From assembly GCA_020631355.1 (NCBI GenBank), contig JAHDHL010000002.1, forward strand, positions 355,317-395,478: a stretch of DNA of 40,162 nt, read 5' to 3'. This document shows, in pieces, positions 15,802 through 24,690 of this stretch (its first letter is position 1; each line of letters opens with the position of its first letter). Below the pieces are notes generated by a model. That model had not been told where the DNA came from. It ran no database searches and saw only the letters and a program-made list of their open reading frames with translations. The position numbers and the translations under genes are program-made. Source of the DNA: Saprospiraceae bacterium. Its GTDB lineage: Bacteria; Bacteroidota; Bacteroidia; Chitinophagales; Saprospiraceae.

Positions 15802-18021
15802 TTACTCCTCTCTGATGACGGAATAAACACCATCCATATCCTTGAGGGATTTCATCGTGAGTCTCAATTGGTCCTTGTTCTTTACGACAATGGATATCCT
15901 CCCTTGGAAAAATCCTTGGTTACCATCCATTGAAATGGAGCGCATATCCAGCTTGAGGTCATTGGTAATGAAGCCTGTTATCTTTTGTGCTACTCCCCGC
16001 CCATCAATACCCGTAATGAGAATCTTGGCCACAAAATCGGTATTATCCGAATCCACCCATTCGGCTTTCATCATTCGGTATGCATAATTGGCCATGAGAT
16101 GTTCGGCATTGGGACAGGTATTCCGATGTATCTTGGCTTCTCCCTGACCTGTTATGTATGCAAACACAGGATCACCCAATACGGGATTACAACAAGTAGC
16201 CAAACTATGCTTGAACATTGATGCGGGTTGGTTGTCTATCATCAGACTGGCCTTGCCCGTAAAGTTCCGTCTGGACTTGACCTTGCCTTTGGGCTCTGTC
16301 TTATCCACCTTGGGTTTGGGTTCTTCCTTTTCTATGAAAACCAATTTTCCTCCCTCAACCCTGAAATTCTTCAGTTCCTGTTGGATATTGATTTCATCCT
16401 TAAAAATGGCATAATACAAATCAGGACGGGATTGGAAATTGAAGTACTGCACCAACATATCGGCATTGGTCTCGAAATCCGCCTTGATATTCTTCATCTT
16501 ACGGATGAGGGTTTCTTTTCCTAATTCGCCTTTCTTCCTCCGTTCCTCTTTCATCGAAGAACGAATCTTAGCCCGAGCCTTACCCGTAACCACATAATTG
16601 AGCCAACCCTCACTCGGTTTTTGTGATTTATTGGTCACAACGGATACCTGATCGCCACTTTTCAACTTATGACCCAGGGGAACCAAAACATTATTCACCT
16701 TTACGGCCTTACAATGGTACCCTACCTCAGAGTGTATATAAAACGCAAAATCCAAGGCAGTAGCTCCATGTGGCAATATCTTCATATCCCCCTTGGGTGT
16801 AAATACATATATTTCCTCCTTAAACAAATTCGTTTTGAAGTCCTGCAAGAACTGTACAGGGTCATTACCCGGATTATCCAATATCTCCCTGACATTATCC
16901 AACCATACAGAGAATACATCCATTGTTCCCTGCTTCACCCCCTTATATTTCCAGTGGGCAGCAAAACCTTTTTCTGCAATCTCATGCATTCGTTCCGAAC
17001 GAATCTGAACCTCGACATATCGTCCTTTCGGACCAATAACCGTAGTATGCAGGGATTCGTAGCCATTGGCCTTGGGCGTCGTAATCCAATCCTTTAGCCT
17101 TTCCGGAATCGGTGTATTGGTTTCTGTGACTATCGTATATACCTGCCAACAAATATTCTTTTCCAAATCAAGCGGAACATCCAATATGATACGGATGGCG
17201 AATAAATCATAAATTTCCTCGAATGCCACTCCTTTGGTCTGTACCTTATTCCAAATGGAAGATATGGATTTGGGGCGGCCATAAATCTTGTAGGAGGCTC
17301 CTATTGAATCCAGTTTATGCTCCAAGGGCTTGATGAATTCGTTGATATATTGGTTCCTATCCTTTTTCGTTTCCTGTAATTTCTTGGCAACCCATTGATA
17401 ATCCTCTGGTTTAAGGATTTTCATACAAAGGTCCTGAAATTCCGTCTTGATGTTATACAAACCCAACCTATGAGCCAAAGGCGCATAGATGTAATTGGTT
17501 TCGGAAGCAATCTTGAGTTGTTTGTGTGGCGGCATGGACCCTAGGGTCCTCATATTGTGTAAGCGGTCCGCCATCTTGATTAATACCACTCGTACATCCT
17601 TGGACATGGTGGTCAGTACCTTCTTGAAATTCTCGGCCTGCGGACTCCTCGAATCCAGTTCCTTAAATTTCGTCAACCCATCCACAATCATGGCAATCTT
17701 CGGACCGAATTCCTTTTGTATGAATTCGATTGTCACCTCTGTATCCTCCACCACATCGTGCAATAATGCACTGATGATAGCCGTAGGGCCAAGCCCGATT
17801 TCTTCCACACAAATCCTAGCTACCTCAATAGGATGCAGGATATAAGGTTCTCCCGATTTCCTACGTTGCAATCGATGTGCATCAACGGCCAATTCATAGG
17901 CCTTGCGGATATTCTCCCGATCCTCATTATTCAACTTGGACTTTACCGTACGGAGAAGCCTCCTGTACGCCCGTCGTATCAGTTTCTTTTCTTCATCTGT
18001 ATTGGGAGGAATCGTTACCAT
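15802..18021 (-). CDS. Bifunctional (p)ppGpp synthetase/hydrolase, Rel/SpoT family
   Basis: The 739-residue enzyme has the full long-RSH layout. The N-terminal HD hydrolase domain is intact, with H63, H88-D89 and E92-D93 (LLHDVVEDT) followed by KMADRLHNMRTL. The synthetase domain (about 230-370) shows GRPKSISSIW, NGYESLHTTV, EVQIRS and FAAHWKYKG. A TGS domain (about 400-460, from VFTPKGD), a helical/zinc-finger-like segment with HSLATCCNPV, and a C-terminal ACT domain (about 665-739) complete it. With both catalytic sites preserved it should make and degrade the stringent-response alarmone and bind the ribosome. A second, synthetase-only enzyme lies at about 38 kb. The start is an ATG before a helix typical of the family. 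The gene appears monocistronic. Confidence 0.95.
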   Translation of the reverse strand: MVTIPPNTDEEKKLIRRAYRRLLRTVKSKLNNEDRENIRKAYELAVDAHRLQRRKSGEPYILHPIEVARICVEEIGLGPTAIISALLHDVVEDTEVTIEFIQKEFGPKIAMIVDGLTKFKELDSRSPQAENFKKVLTTMSKDVRVVLIKMADRLHNMRTLGSMPPHKQLKIASETNYIYAPLAHRLGLYNIKTEFQDLCMKILKPEDYQWVAKKLQETKKDRNQYINEFIKPLEHKLDSIGASYKIYGRPKSISSIWNKVQTKGVAFEEIYDLFAIRIILDVPLDLEKNICWQVYTIVTETNTPIPERLKDWITTPKANGYESLHTTVIGPKGRYVEVQIRSERMHEIAEKGFAAHWKYKGVKQGTMDVFSVWLDNVREILDNPGNDPVQFLQDFKTNLFKEEIYVFTPKGDMKILPHGATALDFAFYIHSEVGYHCKAVKVNNVLVPLGHKLKSGDQVSVVTNKSQKPSEGWLNYVVTGKARAKIRSSMKEERRKKGELGKETLIRKMKNIKADFETNADMLVQYFNFQSRPDLYYAIFKDEINIQQELKNFRVEGGKLVFIEKEEPKPKVDKTEPKGKVKSRRNFTGKASLMIDNQPASMFKHSLATCCNPVLGDPVFAYITGQGEAKIHRNTCPNAEHLMANYAYRMMKAEWVDSDNTDFVAKILITGIDGRGVAQKITGFITNDLKLDMRSISMDGNQGFFQGRISIVVKNKDQLRLTMKSLKDMDGVYSVIREE

Positions 18022-18316
18022 GTGTAATGCCAGGTTAAGTTATGAGTATAAGTGCTTGGATTCAGGTGGAATCCTGTTCCTAGTATATAATTTACAATTA
18101 ATGTCAATGATAAGCAATAGCCATAAAATTGAATAATAAATGGCTTCAAAATATGATTCTCCACAATGCGATCATCTCCCAATAATCCTAAACTATACTT
18201 AGCCGCAAGTCAAGGAACCTATTGCAAAAAGAATGAGTTATAATACTGTATTCATCAAAGATTTAAATGAAAAATATTTTTTATCTCAAATAGATGGAAT
18301 ATTCGCAAAAACCATT
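18022..18316. other. Gene-free stretch between rel/spoT and tRNA-Leu
   Basis: This stretch is AT-rich and contains no convincing coding frame or stem. It presumably holds the rel/spoT promoter on the minus strand, but no clear TAnnTTTG could be assigned to it. Confidence 0.5.
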
Positions 18317-18324
18317 TATCTTTG
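18317..18324 (+). promoter_or_regulatory. tRNA-Leu promoter, -7 element
   Basis: TATCTTTG matches TAnnTTTG and lies 26 bases upstream of the mature tRNA 5' end. No good -33 TTG could be assigned. It may also drive the trigger factor gene by read-through. Confidence 0.6.
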
Positions 18325-18349
18325 CGTCCGCTTATGCGAATTACCAATT

Positions 18350-18431
18350 GCGGGTATGGTGGAATTGGTAGACACGCTAGACTTAGGATCTAGTGCCGCG
18401 AGGCGTGGGGGTTCGACTCCCTCTACCCGCA
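18350..18431 (+). tRNA. tRNA-Leu, anticodon UAG
   Basis: The acceptor stem GCGGGTA (18350-18356) pairs with TACCCGC (18424-18430), and 18431 is the discriminator A. The anticodon stem CTAGA/TCTAG encloses a 7-base loop with TAG at 18384-18386, reading CUN leucine codons. A long variable arm (GCCGCGAGGCGT region) marks a class II tRNA, and the T loop GTTCGACTC is canonical. CCA is not encoded. Confidence 0.96.
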
Positions 18432-18438
18432 CTACCTT

Positions 18439-18479
18439 AAGGGGCTGTTTGTTCAACGTGTCAGACAGCCTCTTTTTTT
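18439..18479 (+). terminator. Intrinsic terminator between tRNA-Leu and tig
   Basis: A 10-bp stem with one G-U pair (18439-18448 with 18465-18474) is followed by a run of seven T (18473-18479). It ends only 20 bases before the tig start codon. Confidence 0.75.
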
Positions 18480-18499
18480 ATCAAAAAAACTTCACAACC

Positions 18500-19927
18500 A
18501 TGGCCAAGATTGCAAGGGAAGAAATCGATGCATTGAACCAGGTTCTTACCATTACCATTGAGAAATCAGACTACGAAAACAGTTTCAACAAAACCATAAC
18601 CAAGTATAGAAAAGATAGTAACCTGAAAGGATTCAGGAAAGGAAGTGCTCCACTTTCCTATATCAAGAAACTGTTCGGTAAGCAAGTATTGGCTGAGGAA
18701 ATCAACAAGACCCTACAAGAGCAAATGGCTGAGGCACTCAAGGATACGGATATCTTTGGCGAACCTCTTCCGAATGAAAGCCAGGAGCGTATCGACTTCG
18801 ATCCTAACAAATTGAGGGATTTCGAATTCAAGTTCGACCTCGGTTTGGTACCTGAATTCGAAACCAAGGGAGCCAACAAGAAAACCACCTACAAAGGAAA
18901 CAGGGTTAGGGTCAGCGATAAGATTGTGAATGAGGAATTATTGAACGCCAGAAAGCGATTCGGTAAGCGTGACATCATCGAGGATGGCACCATCGAGGAC
19001 AATGACTTGGTAAAAGTAAGTGCCAAGGAATTGGATGGTAAGAAAGTCAAGGAAGATGGTCATAGCTGCGAATTCAGTATTCCTGTCGACAAGGCTGCCG
19101 ATAAGCTAGCCAAGGCATTGAAGAAAAAGAAGAAAGGGGACACCGTCCAATTGAACATATATGATGTGGAAGCTGATTCTACTAAGGAAATCATTCGTAA
19201 GTATGTATTGGGCATAGATGAGAATGATGAGAGTGTAGGAGAAATGTTCGAGTGTGAAATCACTGAAGTTTCAAGAGTTGAATTGGCTGAATTGGATCAA
19301 GAATTATTCGACAAGCAATTCGGCAAGGACAATGTAACCTCTGAGCAGGAAGCATTGGATAAACTAAGAATAGACATCAGCAAGTCATTCCAGATGAATG
19401 CCGACGCTATTCTTTTCAGGGATATCCAAGACAAGTTGGTTGATAAGAACGACTTCCCATTACCTGAGGCATTCCTTAAGAGATGGATCAAGTCCAGCAA
19501 CCAGAAGCCGGTTACCGATGAGCAAATCGAAAGGGAATTCCCTCTATTCGCCAAGGAATTGAGATGGAGTGTCATCAAGGGTAAGCTAATCAAGAAGTTC
19601 GAACTTCAGGTAAGTGAGGATGAAATCAGAGATGGATTTGTCAATGCACTGAAGAACTATGGAGGTATGCCGATGGATTTGGGTGACGAAATCCTAAGAG
19701 GATACACTGACAGATTGCTTCAGGATGAGAATGCGGTAAGAAAGCAGGCTGAGGAAATCATGGGCAACAAGCTATTCGAAGCCATCAAGGGTGCCGTAAA
19801 GGTCGATGAAACTGAAGTGGACGAAAAGGAAATGGAAGAAATCATCAAGGCTGCCAACAAACGTTTGGAAGAAGAAAATGCCAAGATCAAGGCAGAAATG
19901 GAAGCTGAAAACTCCGTTGAAGCGTAG
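18500..19927 (+). CDS. tig: Trigger factor, ribosome-associated chaperone
   Basis: The 475-residue product starts MAKIAREEID. The reading frame stays open further upstream through the tRNA, but the ATG at 18500 is the only start outside the tRNA and terminator and it matches the family N-terminus. The ribosome-docking signature GFRKGSAP is at residues 44-51. A PPIase-like central region (about 150-250; ELDGKKVKEDGHSCEFSI) and a helical C-terminal arm region follow, ending in an acidic Glu/Ala/Lys helix. Trigger factor binds nascent chains at the exit tunnel on L23. The PPIase region departs from the E. coli type, as is usual in Bacteroidota. It is the first gene of the classical tig-clpP-clpX order, though with its own terminator. 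Confidence 0.92.
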   Translation: MAKIAREEIDALNQVLTITIEKSDYENSFNKTITKYRKDSNLKGFRKGSAPLSYIKKLFGKQVLAEEINKTLQEQMAEALKDTDIFGEPLPNESQERIDFDPNKLRDFEFKFDLGLVPEFETKGANKKTTYKGNRVRVSDKIVNEELLNARKRFGKRDIIEDGTIEDNDLVKVSAKELDGKKVKEDGHSCEFSIPVDKAADKLAKALKKKKKGDTVQLNIYDVEADSTKEIIRKYVLGIDENDESVGEMFECEITEVSRVELAELDQELFDKQFGKDNVTSEQEALDKLRIDISKSFQMNADAILFRDIQDKLVDKNDFPLPEAFLKRWIKSSNQKPVTDEQIEREFPLFAKELRWSVIKGKLIKKFELQVSEDEIRDGFVNALKNYGGMPMDLGDEILRGYTDRLLQDENAVRKQAEEIMGNKLFEAIKGAVKVDETEVDEKEMEEIIKAANKRLEEENAKIKAEMEAENSVEA

Positions 19928-20015
19928 TGTTCATCCTCATTTTTATTCCTTTTATCAAAATAATCGGCATTCGGGACAACCTATAACGGACCTAATGTTG
20001 TTATTATCATATATT

Positions 20016-20053
20016 AGCTGCGAATCTATACAACTAGGTTCGCAGCTTTTTTT
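20016..20053 (+). terminator. Intrinsic terminator of tig
   Basis: A 9-bp stem (20016-20024 with 20039-20047), 14-nt loop, is followed by T at 20048-20053. It separates tig from clpP transcription. Confidence 0.75.
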
Positions 20054-20165
20054 GAACAAAGAACCAAACCACACATTATTAGGATAGGTTTTGAATCTTC
20101 GCCATCGGCTATTCTCTACCTCTGGATTGAATTCCAAGCAAAAACCTGCTTCGTTGTTTCCCCTA

Positions 20166-20196
20166 TTGACTTGTGCATGGTTTGTGTTTACATTTG
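20166..20196 (+). promoter_or_regulatory. clpP promoter
   Basis: TTG at 20166-20168 and TACATTTG at 20189-20196, 20 bases apart, match the Bacteroidota -33/-7 pair. The start codon is 36 bases downstream. Confidence 0.6.
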
Positions 20197-20231
20197 CTCA
20201 TTCATTCATAATCATCAATAAAACTAATAGT

Positions 20232-20927
20232 ATGTATCCTAAGGATGAATTTAGAAAATATGCCGTAGGCCATCTAGGTATGAGTAGTAACAGCCTGGAT
20301 GACTACATGAAAAAAAGTGCCCGAAATATCAGCTACCCAGGAGTGGATAACTTCACTACCACCGTTATAGAAGAACGTTTGAAGAATGTACAGCCATTTG
20401 ATGTTTTCACCCGTTTGATGATGGACCGAATCATCTTCCTGGGCGTACCCATCAATGATTATGTAGCCAACGTGGTTCAGGCACAACTCCTTTTCTTGGA
20501 GAGTTCCGACCCCAAGCGTGATGTACAAATGTTCGTAAACAGCCCCGGAGGTAGCGTTATAGCGGGATTGGGTATCTATGATACCATGCAATATGTCACC
20601 CCGGACATCGCTACCATCTGTACCGGATTGGCCGCTTCCATGGGAGCGGTGCTATTGAGTGCGGGACAGGCAGGTAAGAGAGCTTGTCTTCCACATGCCA
20701 GAGTGATGATTCACCAACCATTGGGTGGTATGCAGGGTCAGGTTTCTGATATGGAAATATCCTACAACCTCATCAAGACGTTACAAAAGGAATTGTATGA
20801 TATCCTAGCGTCCCATACCGGACAGGATTACGATAGAATTTCAGAGGATTGCGATCGTGATAACTGGATGAAAGCCGGTGAAGCCAAGGAATATGGCTTG
20901 GTGGATGAGGTATTAGCCAGAAAATAA
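20232..20927 (+). CDS. clpP: ATP-dependent Clp protease proteolytic subunit
   Basis: The 231-residue product starts at the ATG at 20232; the longer open frame upstream contains the promoter. The catalytic Ser136 lies in GLAASMGAVLLSAG and His161 in MIHQPLGG; an aspartate follows in the segment DRDNWMKAGEAKEYGLVDEVL. It assembles as a tetradecameric serine peptidase barrel that degrades substrates fed by ClpX or other Clp ATPases. The N-terminal 30 residues before the conserved core are longer than the short E. coli propeptide. clpX follows downstream, but a long hairpin and a second promoter lie between, so the two can be transcribed separately. Confidence 0.96.
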   Translation: MYPKDEFRKYAVGHLGMSSNSLDDYMKKSARNISYPGVDNFTTTVIEERLKNVQPFDVFTRLMMDRIIFLGVPINDYVANVVQAQLLFLESSDPKRDVQMFVNSPGGSVIAGLGIYDTMQYVTPDIATICTGLAASMGAVLLSAGQAGKRACLPHARVMIHQPLGGMQGQVSDMEISYNLIKTLQKELYDILASHTGQDYDRISEDCDRDNWMKAGEAKEYGLVDEVLARK

Positions 20928-20950
20928 TATCCATTTCCTACTAGGAAATC

Positions 20951-21030
20951 CAGACGATAGACAGAAAGACAAACCGAGCATGAATGGTCATTCCACAGTG
21001 CATATGGTTTGTCTTTCTGTCTATCGTCTG
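20951..21030 (+). terminator. Very long perfect stem downstream of clpP
   Basis: A perfect 25-bp stem (20951-20975 with 21006-21030) has a 30-nt loop and is followed by TTTATTG. It begins 24 bases after the clpP stop. The position fits a terminator, but the stem is longer than transcription termination needs and the loop contains GAATG/CATTC, able to form a small inner hairpin. Confidence 0.6.
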
Positions 21031-21123
21031 TTTATTGCGACTTAACTTTATGGAATGTTGTGATTCGGATGGAATGCTACCCGGTTTCCATTCTCAAATG
21101 CAGCAGGCGCCCTCAGCCCCAAT

Positions 21124-21156
21124 TTTGGGTATATAGCGTCTAATTCCGTACATTTG
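21124..21156 (+). promoter_or_regulatory. clpX promoter
   Basis: TTTG at 21124-21127 and TACATTTG at 21149-21156 are 21 bases apart and fit the Bacteroidota consensus. The expected leader before clpX is about 85 bases. The clpP-clpX gap holds only this and the long stem. Confidence 0.6.
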
Positions 21157-21246
21157 TTGGTACACTTTCGTAGGAAATACAACGTTTTACTTGTACTTGC
21201 GTATAAGATACTGAGAATCAAACCCAGATAGAATTTACTTTTCAAC

Positions 21247-22497
21247 ATGGATTTCAATAGACGTAACAAGCATAATCTAAGATGTTCATTCTGTGGTCGG
21301 GATAAAACCGAAGCACTCATCCTCGTAGCGGGTATAGATGCCCATATTTGTGAGGTATGTGTGGAACAGGCACAGGACATCATTGATGATGAACTGGGAA
21401 AGAAGCAACTCTCCCAAGGAGAATTCAATCTTCCTGAATCGTTGGCCCCCAAGGACATCAAGACCCATCTCGACAAATATATCATTGGTCAGGATGAGGC
21501 AAAGAAATATCTTTCCGTAGCCGTTTATAATCATTACAAGAGATTGGCGCAGAATGACGAGGATGATATCGAGATAGAAAAATCCAATGTCATGCTCGTA
21601 GGCCGTACCGGTACCGGTAAGACCCTATTGGCCAAGACGATTGCCAAATTCCTTAATGTTCCGTTTGCTATCGTGGATGCTACTGTGTTCACAGAAGCCG
21701 GATATGTAGGAGAGGATGTGGAAAGTATCCTCAGCCGTCTGCTACAAGTTTGTGATTATAATACCGATCTGGCGGAACGTGGAATCGTTTATATCGACGA
21801 AATCGATAAGATTGCGAGGAAGCAGGATAATCCATCCATCACCAGGGATGTTTCAGGAGAGGGTGTACAACAAGCGATGTTGAAGATGCTCGAGGGTACC
21901 GAGGTACATGTACCACCACAAGGAGGCCGTAAGCATCCCGAGCAGAAATTGGTCAAGGTGAATACGTCCAATATCCTATTCATTTGTGGAGGCGCATTTG
22001 ATGGAATTGAAAAAATCATTGCCAAGCGTGTCAATACCCATGTCATTGGTTTCAAGGGTGCGGACAAGCAGGAAGAAGAAATCGATAGGGAAAACCTATT
22101 GCAATATATTACCCAAAAGGATATCAAGTCATTCGGTCTTATTCCTGAGTTGATTGGCCGTTTGCCGGTACTCAGCTATCTGGAGCCTTTGGATATGAAT
22201 GCCTTGAGAAGAATCCTTACGGAACCGAAGAATGCCTTATTGAAACAATACAAGAAATTGTTCCAATTGGAGAATATCGAGCTGAAGTTCACAGATGAGG
22301 CCATTCACTATGTCGCTGAGAAAGCGATTGAGTTCAACTTGGGTGCAAGGGGGCTTCGTTCCATTTGCGAAGCCATCATGACGGATGCCATGTTCGAATT
22401 ACCGAGTAAGAAGAACGTCAAGGTCTTTGTTGTGGATAAGGAATATGCAGAGGCCAAATTGAGTAAGAGTAAGCTGACGAAATTGAAAGCAGCCTAA
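21247..22497 (+). CDS. clpX: ATP-dependent Clp protease ATP-binding subunit ClpX
   Basis: The 416-residue AAA+ unfoldase begins with a C4 zinc-binding domain (C13-x2-C16 and C35-x2-C38) that selects substrates and adaptors. Walker A is GRTGTGKT (119-126; the usual second residue Pro is Arg here), Walker B is [10 protein letters not shown], and the pore loop GYVGED follows the first strand-helix unit. RLPV, the arginine-containing sensor and the C-terminal helical lid complete the family layout. It unfolds tagged proteins and feeds them to ClpP. The ATG start agrees with the family N-terminus. A strong terminator follows, and the convergent desaturase gene ends just beyond it. Confidence 0.97.
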   Translation: MDFNRRNKHNLRCSFCGRDKTEALILVAGIDAHICEVCVEQAQDIIDDELGKKQLSQGEFNLPESLAPKDIKTHLDKYIIGQDEAKKYLSVAVYNHYKRLAQNDEDDIEIEKSNVMLVGRTGTGKTLLAKTIAKFLNVPFAIVDATVFTEAGYVGEDVESILSRLLQVCDYNTDLAERGIVYIDEIDKIARKQDNPSITRDVSGEGVQQAMLKMLEGTEVHVPPQGGRKHPEQKLVKVNTSNILFICGGAFDGIEKIIAKRVNTHVIGFKGADKQEEEIDRENLLQYITQKDIKSFGLIPELIGRLPVLSYLEPLDMNALRRILTEPKNALLKQYKKLFQLENIELKFTDEAIHYVAEKAIEFNLGARGLRSICEAIMTDAMFELPSKKNVKVFVVDKEYAEAKLSKSKLTKLKAA

Positions 22498-22526
22498 TCA
22501 TTAACCCATTCGGTTCATTCGTATCC

Positions 22527-22565
22527 ATCCCGAATTGTGGCATCGTCCACAATTCGGGATTTTTT
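22527..22565 (+). terminator. Intrinsic terminator of clpX
   Basis: A perfect 14-bp stem (22527-22540 with 22547-22560), 6-nt loop, is followed directly by five T. Confidence 0.9.
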
Positions 22566-22567
22566 AT

Positions 22568-23695
22568 TCAGTACTTTGTAATATCCATATTCTTAGCATA
22601 TGAATCGGGACTGGGTCGGCCTACTTTCCGCAGATATCGGAAATGGGAACGGATGGCATTGATAATGCTCAGTTCGTTGTAAGGCAATCGGAATTGTTGG
22701 GCCTTGGCTTGTATGAATGGGGTAATGAGCGGGTATACCGTGTGTTTCAAATTCGGAAAAAGATGATGCGCAGAATGGGCATTGAAACCTCCAAAAATCC
22801 AATTCGCCAATCGGCTTCTGGGATGATAATCCATGGAAACGGACAGTTGGTGCTCGTGAAAGTCAAAGGGTAGGATTCCTTTTTCATCTACCTGGGGAAA
22901 AACCGTTTCCATTGTCAGATGGGAAATGATGAGGGTCAGTACGAAGAATATCGAAATGACCACATGCATGATAATGAAAGCCCCAATGATTTCCATTAAT
23001 GAATAAGGAGTCATCATGTAAGGCAGGATAATGGTATAGCCCAAATACAGTAGCTTGAGCAGTACGACCTCGGCTTTGAATCGCTTGGTATAGGATAGGT
23101 TGGTCATATTGGCCACGCGATCCTTAGCCAAATACATGAAATCCTTAAGGATAATCCAGTGTAGCGTATATGCACAATATAAAAAGGGTGCATACAAGTG
23201 CTGGTATTGGTGAAAGGGTCTCCATTTTTGGGTGTGGGATAATCTGACAAAAGGATTATCATCAATATCCGCATCACAACCATCCACATTGGGAAATACA
23301 TGATGGGACATCATATGTCTCTGCTTCCACAAAGTGGCATTCACTCCTTGGAGATTGAATACGATATAATGGAAAATATCGTTCTTTTTCCTATCCTTGA
23401 ACAGCGTTTGGTGAACAGCATCATGCGAGGAATTAAATGCCAATAAAATACCTGATAACCCGAAAAGGATATAATTCACAATGAGGAAAATATAATTCGA
23501 TGCAGAAAAGGCAGAAAAAAGCATTCCGTATAACCCTACGAATAGGATGATATAAAACACCAATTTCCGATACATGAGCCTTTCGGATTCAAGGATGATT
23601 TCCTGGTTCAGAAATTCCTGTACTTCATCATTCAATTCCTTGAAAAAATTAGATTTTTCTCGTTTGAATTTAATTCTTATTGTCTTTTCTTTCAT
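22568..23695 (-). CDS. Membrane fatty-acid desaturase
   Basis: The 375-residue integral membrane protein carries the three histidine boxes of di-iron desaturases: HDAVH (91-95), HMMSHH (127-132) and HSAHH (307-311). Hydrophobic pairs near residues 45-85 and 205-260 would span the membrane. The third box has the HxxHH form of acyl-lipid and linoleoyl-CoA-type desaturases, and no fused cytochrome b5 is present, so electrons must come from ferredoxin or a separate donor. It probably introduces a double bond into acyl chains of membrane lipids, for example in cold adaptation; position specificity cannot be read. The ATG start is followed by a basic, lysine-rich segment. It converges on clpX. Confidence 0.9.
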   Translation of the reverse strand: MKEKTIRIKFKREKSNFFKELNDEVQEFLNQEIILESERLMYRKLVFYIILFVGLYGMLFSAFSASNYIFLIVNYILFGLSGILLAFNSSHDAVHQTLFKDRKKNDIFHYIVFNLQGVNATLWKQRHMMSHHVFPNVDGCDADIDDNPFVRLSHTQKWRPFHQYQHLYAPFLYCAYTLHWIILKDFMYLAKDRVANMTNLSYTKRFKAEVVLLKLLYLGYTIILPYMMTPYSLMEIIGAFIIMHVVISIFFVLTLIISHLTMETVFPQVDEKGILPFDFHEHQLSVSMDYHPRSRLANWIFGGFNAHSAHHLFPNLKHTVYPLITPFIQAKAQQFRLPYNELSIINAIRSHFRYLRKVGRPSPDSYAKNMDITKY

Positions 23696-23888
23696 CTTGG
23701 AATGTATTATTTCATTCGCAAGATAGATTCAAGGAAATAGTAGCAGTTGGCAAAAAATATAAATGGGAATATCGTTTTTAATTAAAAATAAATAATGAAT
23801 TAACTTACATCATTCTTCATTATTAAAAAGTATTAGAATGGGTATCCGAATGGGAATTAGAATATTATTTTATCCTAATCTTAAAAAA

Positions 23889-24650
23889 TCACCTTGCTAT
23901 TTTAACGCCTTTATTCAAACAGATTCTTGTTCTATCCTCAGCATCATAAGTCCTATCTGCTATTTGAGATATTTCTTCCCAACTGATATTATCTTTCGAC
24001 TTACCGCTACTAGCCCCTATTCTGAAAATACTGAAATGAGGTTTAGATATGAAGCCTAAGTCCTTATAGCGATATTTTTCCACGAATGCCCCAATTCTCT
24101 CTGCACGTTCATACTGGGTTTTATCGAATCCCATGGTTAATTTCGCTTCACAAATCAACAATAGATTATCCACTGTAATCAGTAAATCCGGCTTAGCACT
24201 GAACAGCTCCCCTACTCTACTATAAACACATACTTCATTTTTATCCAATCCATAGTTTTTCTTTTTCAATCTGTCCTTGAACTGCCTGGGATGAGTTTGG
24301 GCCGGATCATTCAAAAAAGCATTCAATTCTGTATAAGGACGGCACTCCTTTCCAACACCTTCGCTTACATGCTCCACTAATTCATCCATAAAATTCCCCA
24401 ATCTTTCCTTATCAGACTTCAAGTCGTAGTAGATATCCCTAATTATGGCCAACTCACTGTAAATTCTTACATTTTGGAATGTCAAATCCTCATAGGATAC
24501 GGATTCGTCAATAATTCCTTTATCAAATATCAATTTAATAAACTGCCCCAAAGGGCTTTCTTCCTTTAGGTCCAAATTCTCATGAAGCAATCTGAACAGG
24601 TGGGCACACAGTGATCTTTCTTCCCTATTATAATCATCGTAATCCCTCAT
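23889..24650 (-). CDS. Unknown protein with a PD-(D/E)XK nuclease-like core
   Basis: I do not recognise the family of this 253-residue soluble protein. Residues 1-130 are mainly helical (LCAHLFRLLHENL, YSELAIIRDIYYDLK). The C-terminal part has GELFSAKPDLLI, D161 and LLLICEAK, giving Pro154-Asp155 and Glu168-x-Lys170, the spacing of the PD-(D/E)XK phosphodiesterase fold, with Gln179 further on in a helix as often in that fold. It may therefore be a nuclease or a nuclease-like DNA-binding protein; a defence role is only conjecture. The base composition here looks more AT-rich and the codon style less typical than in flanking housekeeping genes, suggesting acquisition. A small secreted protein gene lies 40 bases upstream on the same strand. 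Confidence 0.6.
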   Translation of the reverse strand: MRDYDDYNREERSLCAHLFRLLHENLDLKEESPLGQFIKLIFDKGIIDESVSYEDLTFQNVRIYSELAIIRDIYYDLKSDKERLGNFMDELVEHVSEGVGKECRPYTELNAFLNDPAQTHPRQFKDRLKKKNYGLDKNEVCVYSRVGELFSAKPDLLITVDNLLLICEAKLTMGFDKTQYERAERIGAFVEKYRYKDLGFISKPHFSIFRIGASSGKSKDNISWEEISQIADRTYDAEDRTRICLNKGVKIAR

Positions 24651-24690
24651 TTCACAAACCTTATTTTTCCGAATTCATCCTTGTATTCAT

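Noticed and set aside
18233-18499. N-terminal extension of the trigger factor reading frame
   Set aside because: The frame runs through the tRNA-Leu gene and its terminator; the family N-terminus begins at the ATG at 18500.
20091-20231. Longer N-terminus of ClpP
   Set aside because: It contains the -33/-7 promoter pair and does not resemble a ClpP propeptide.
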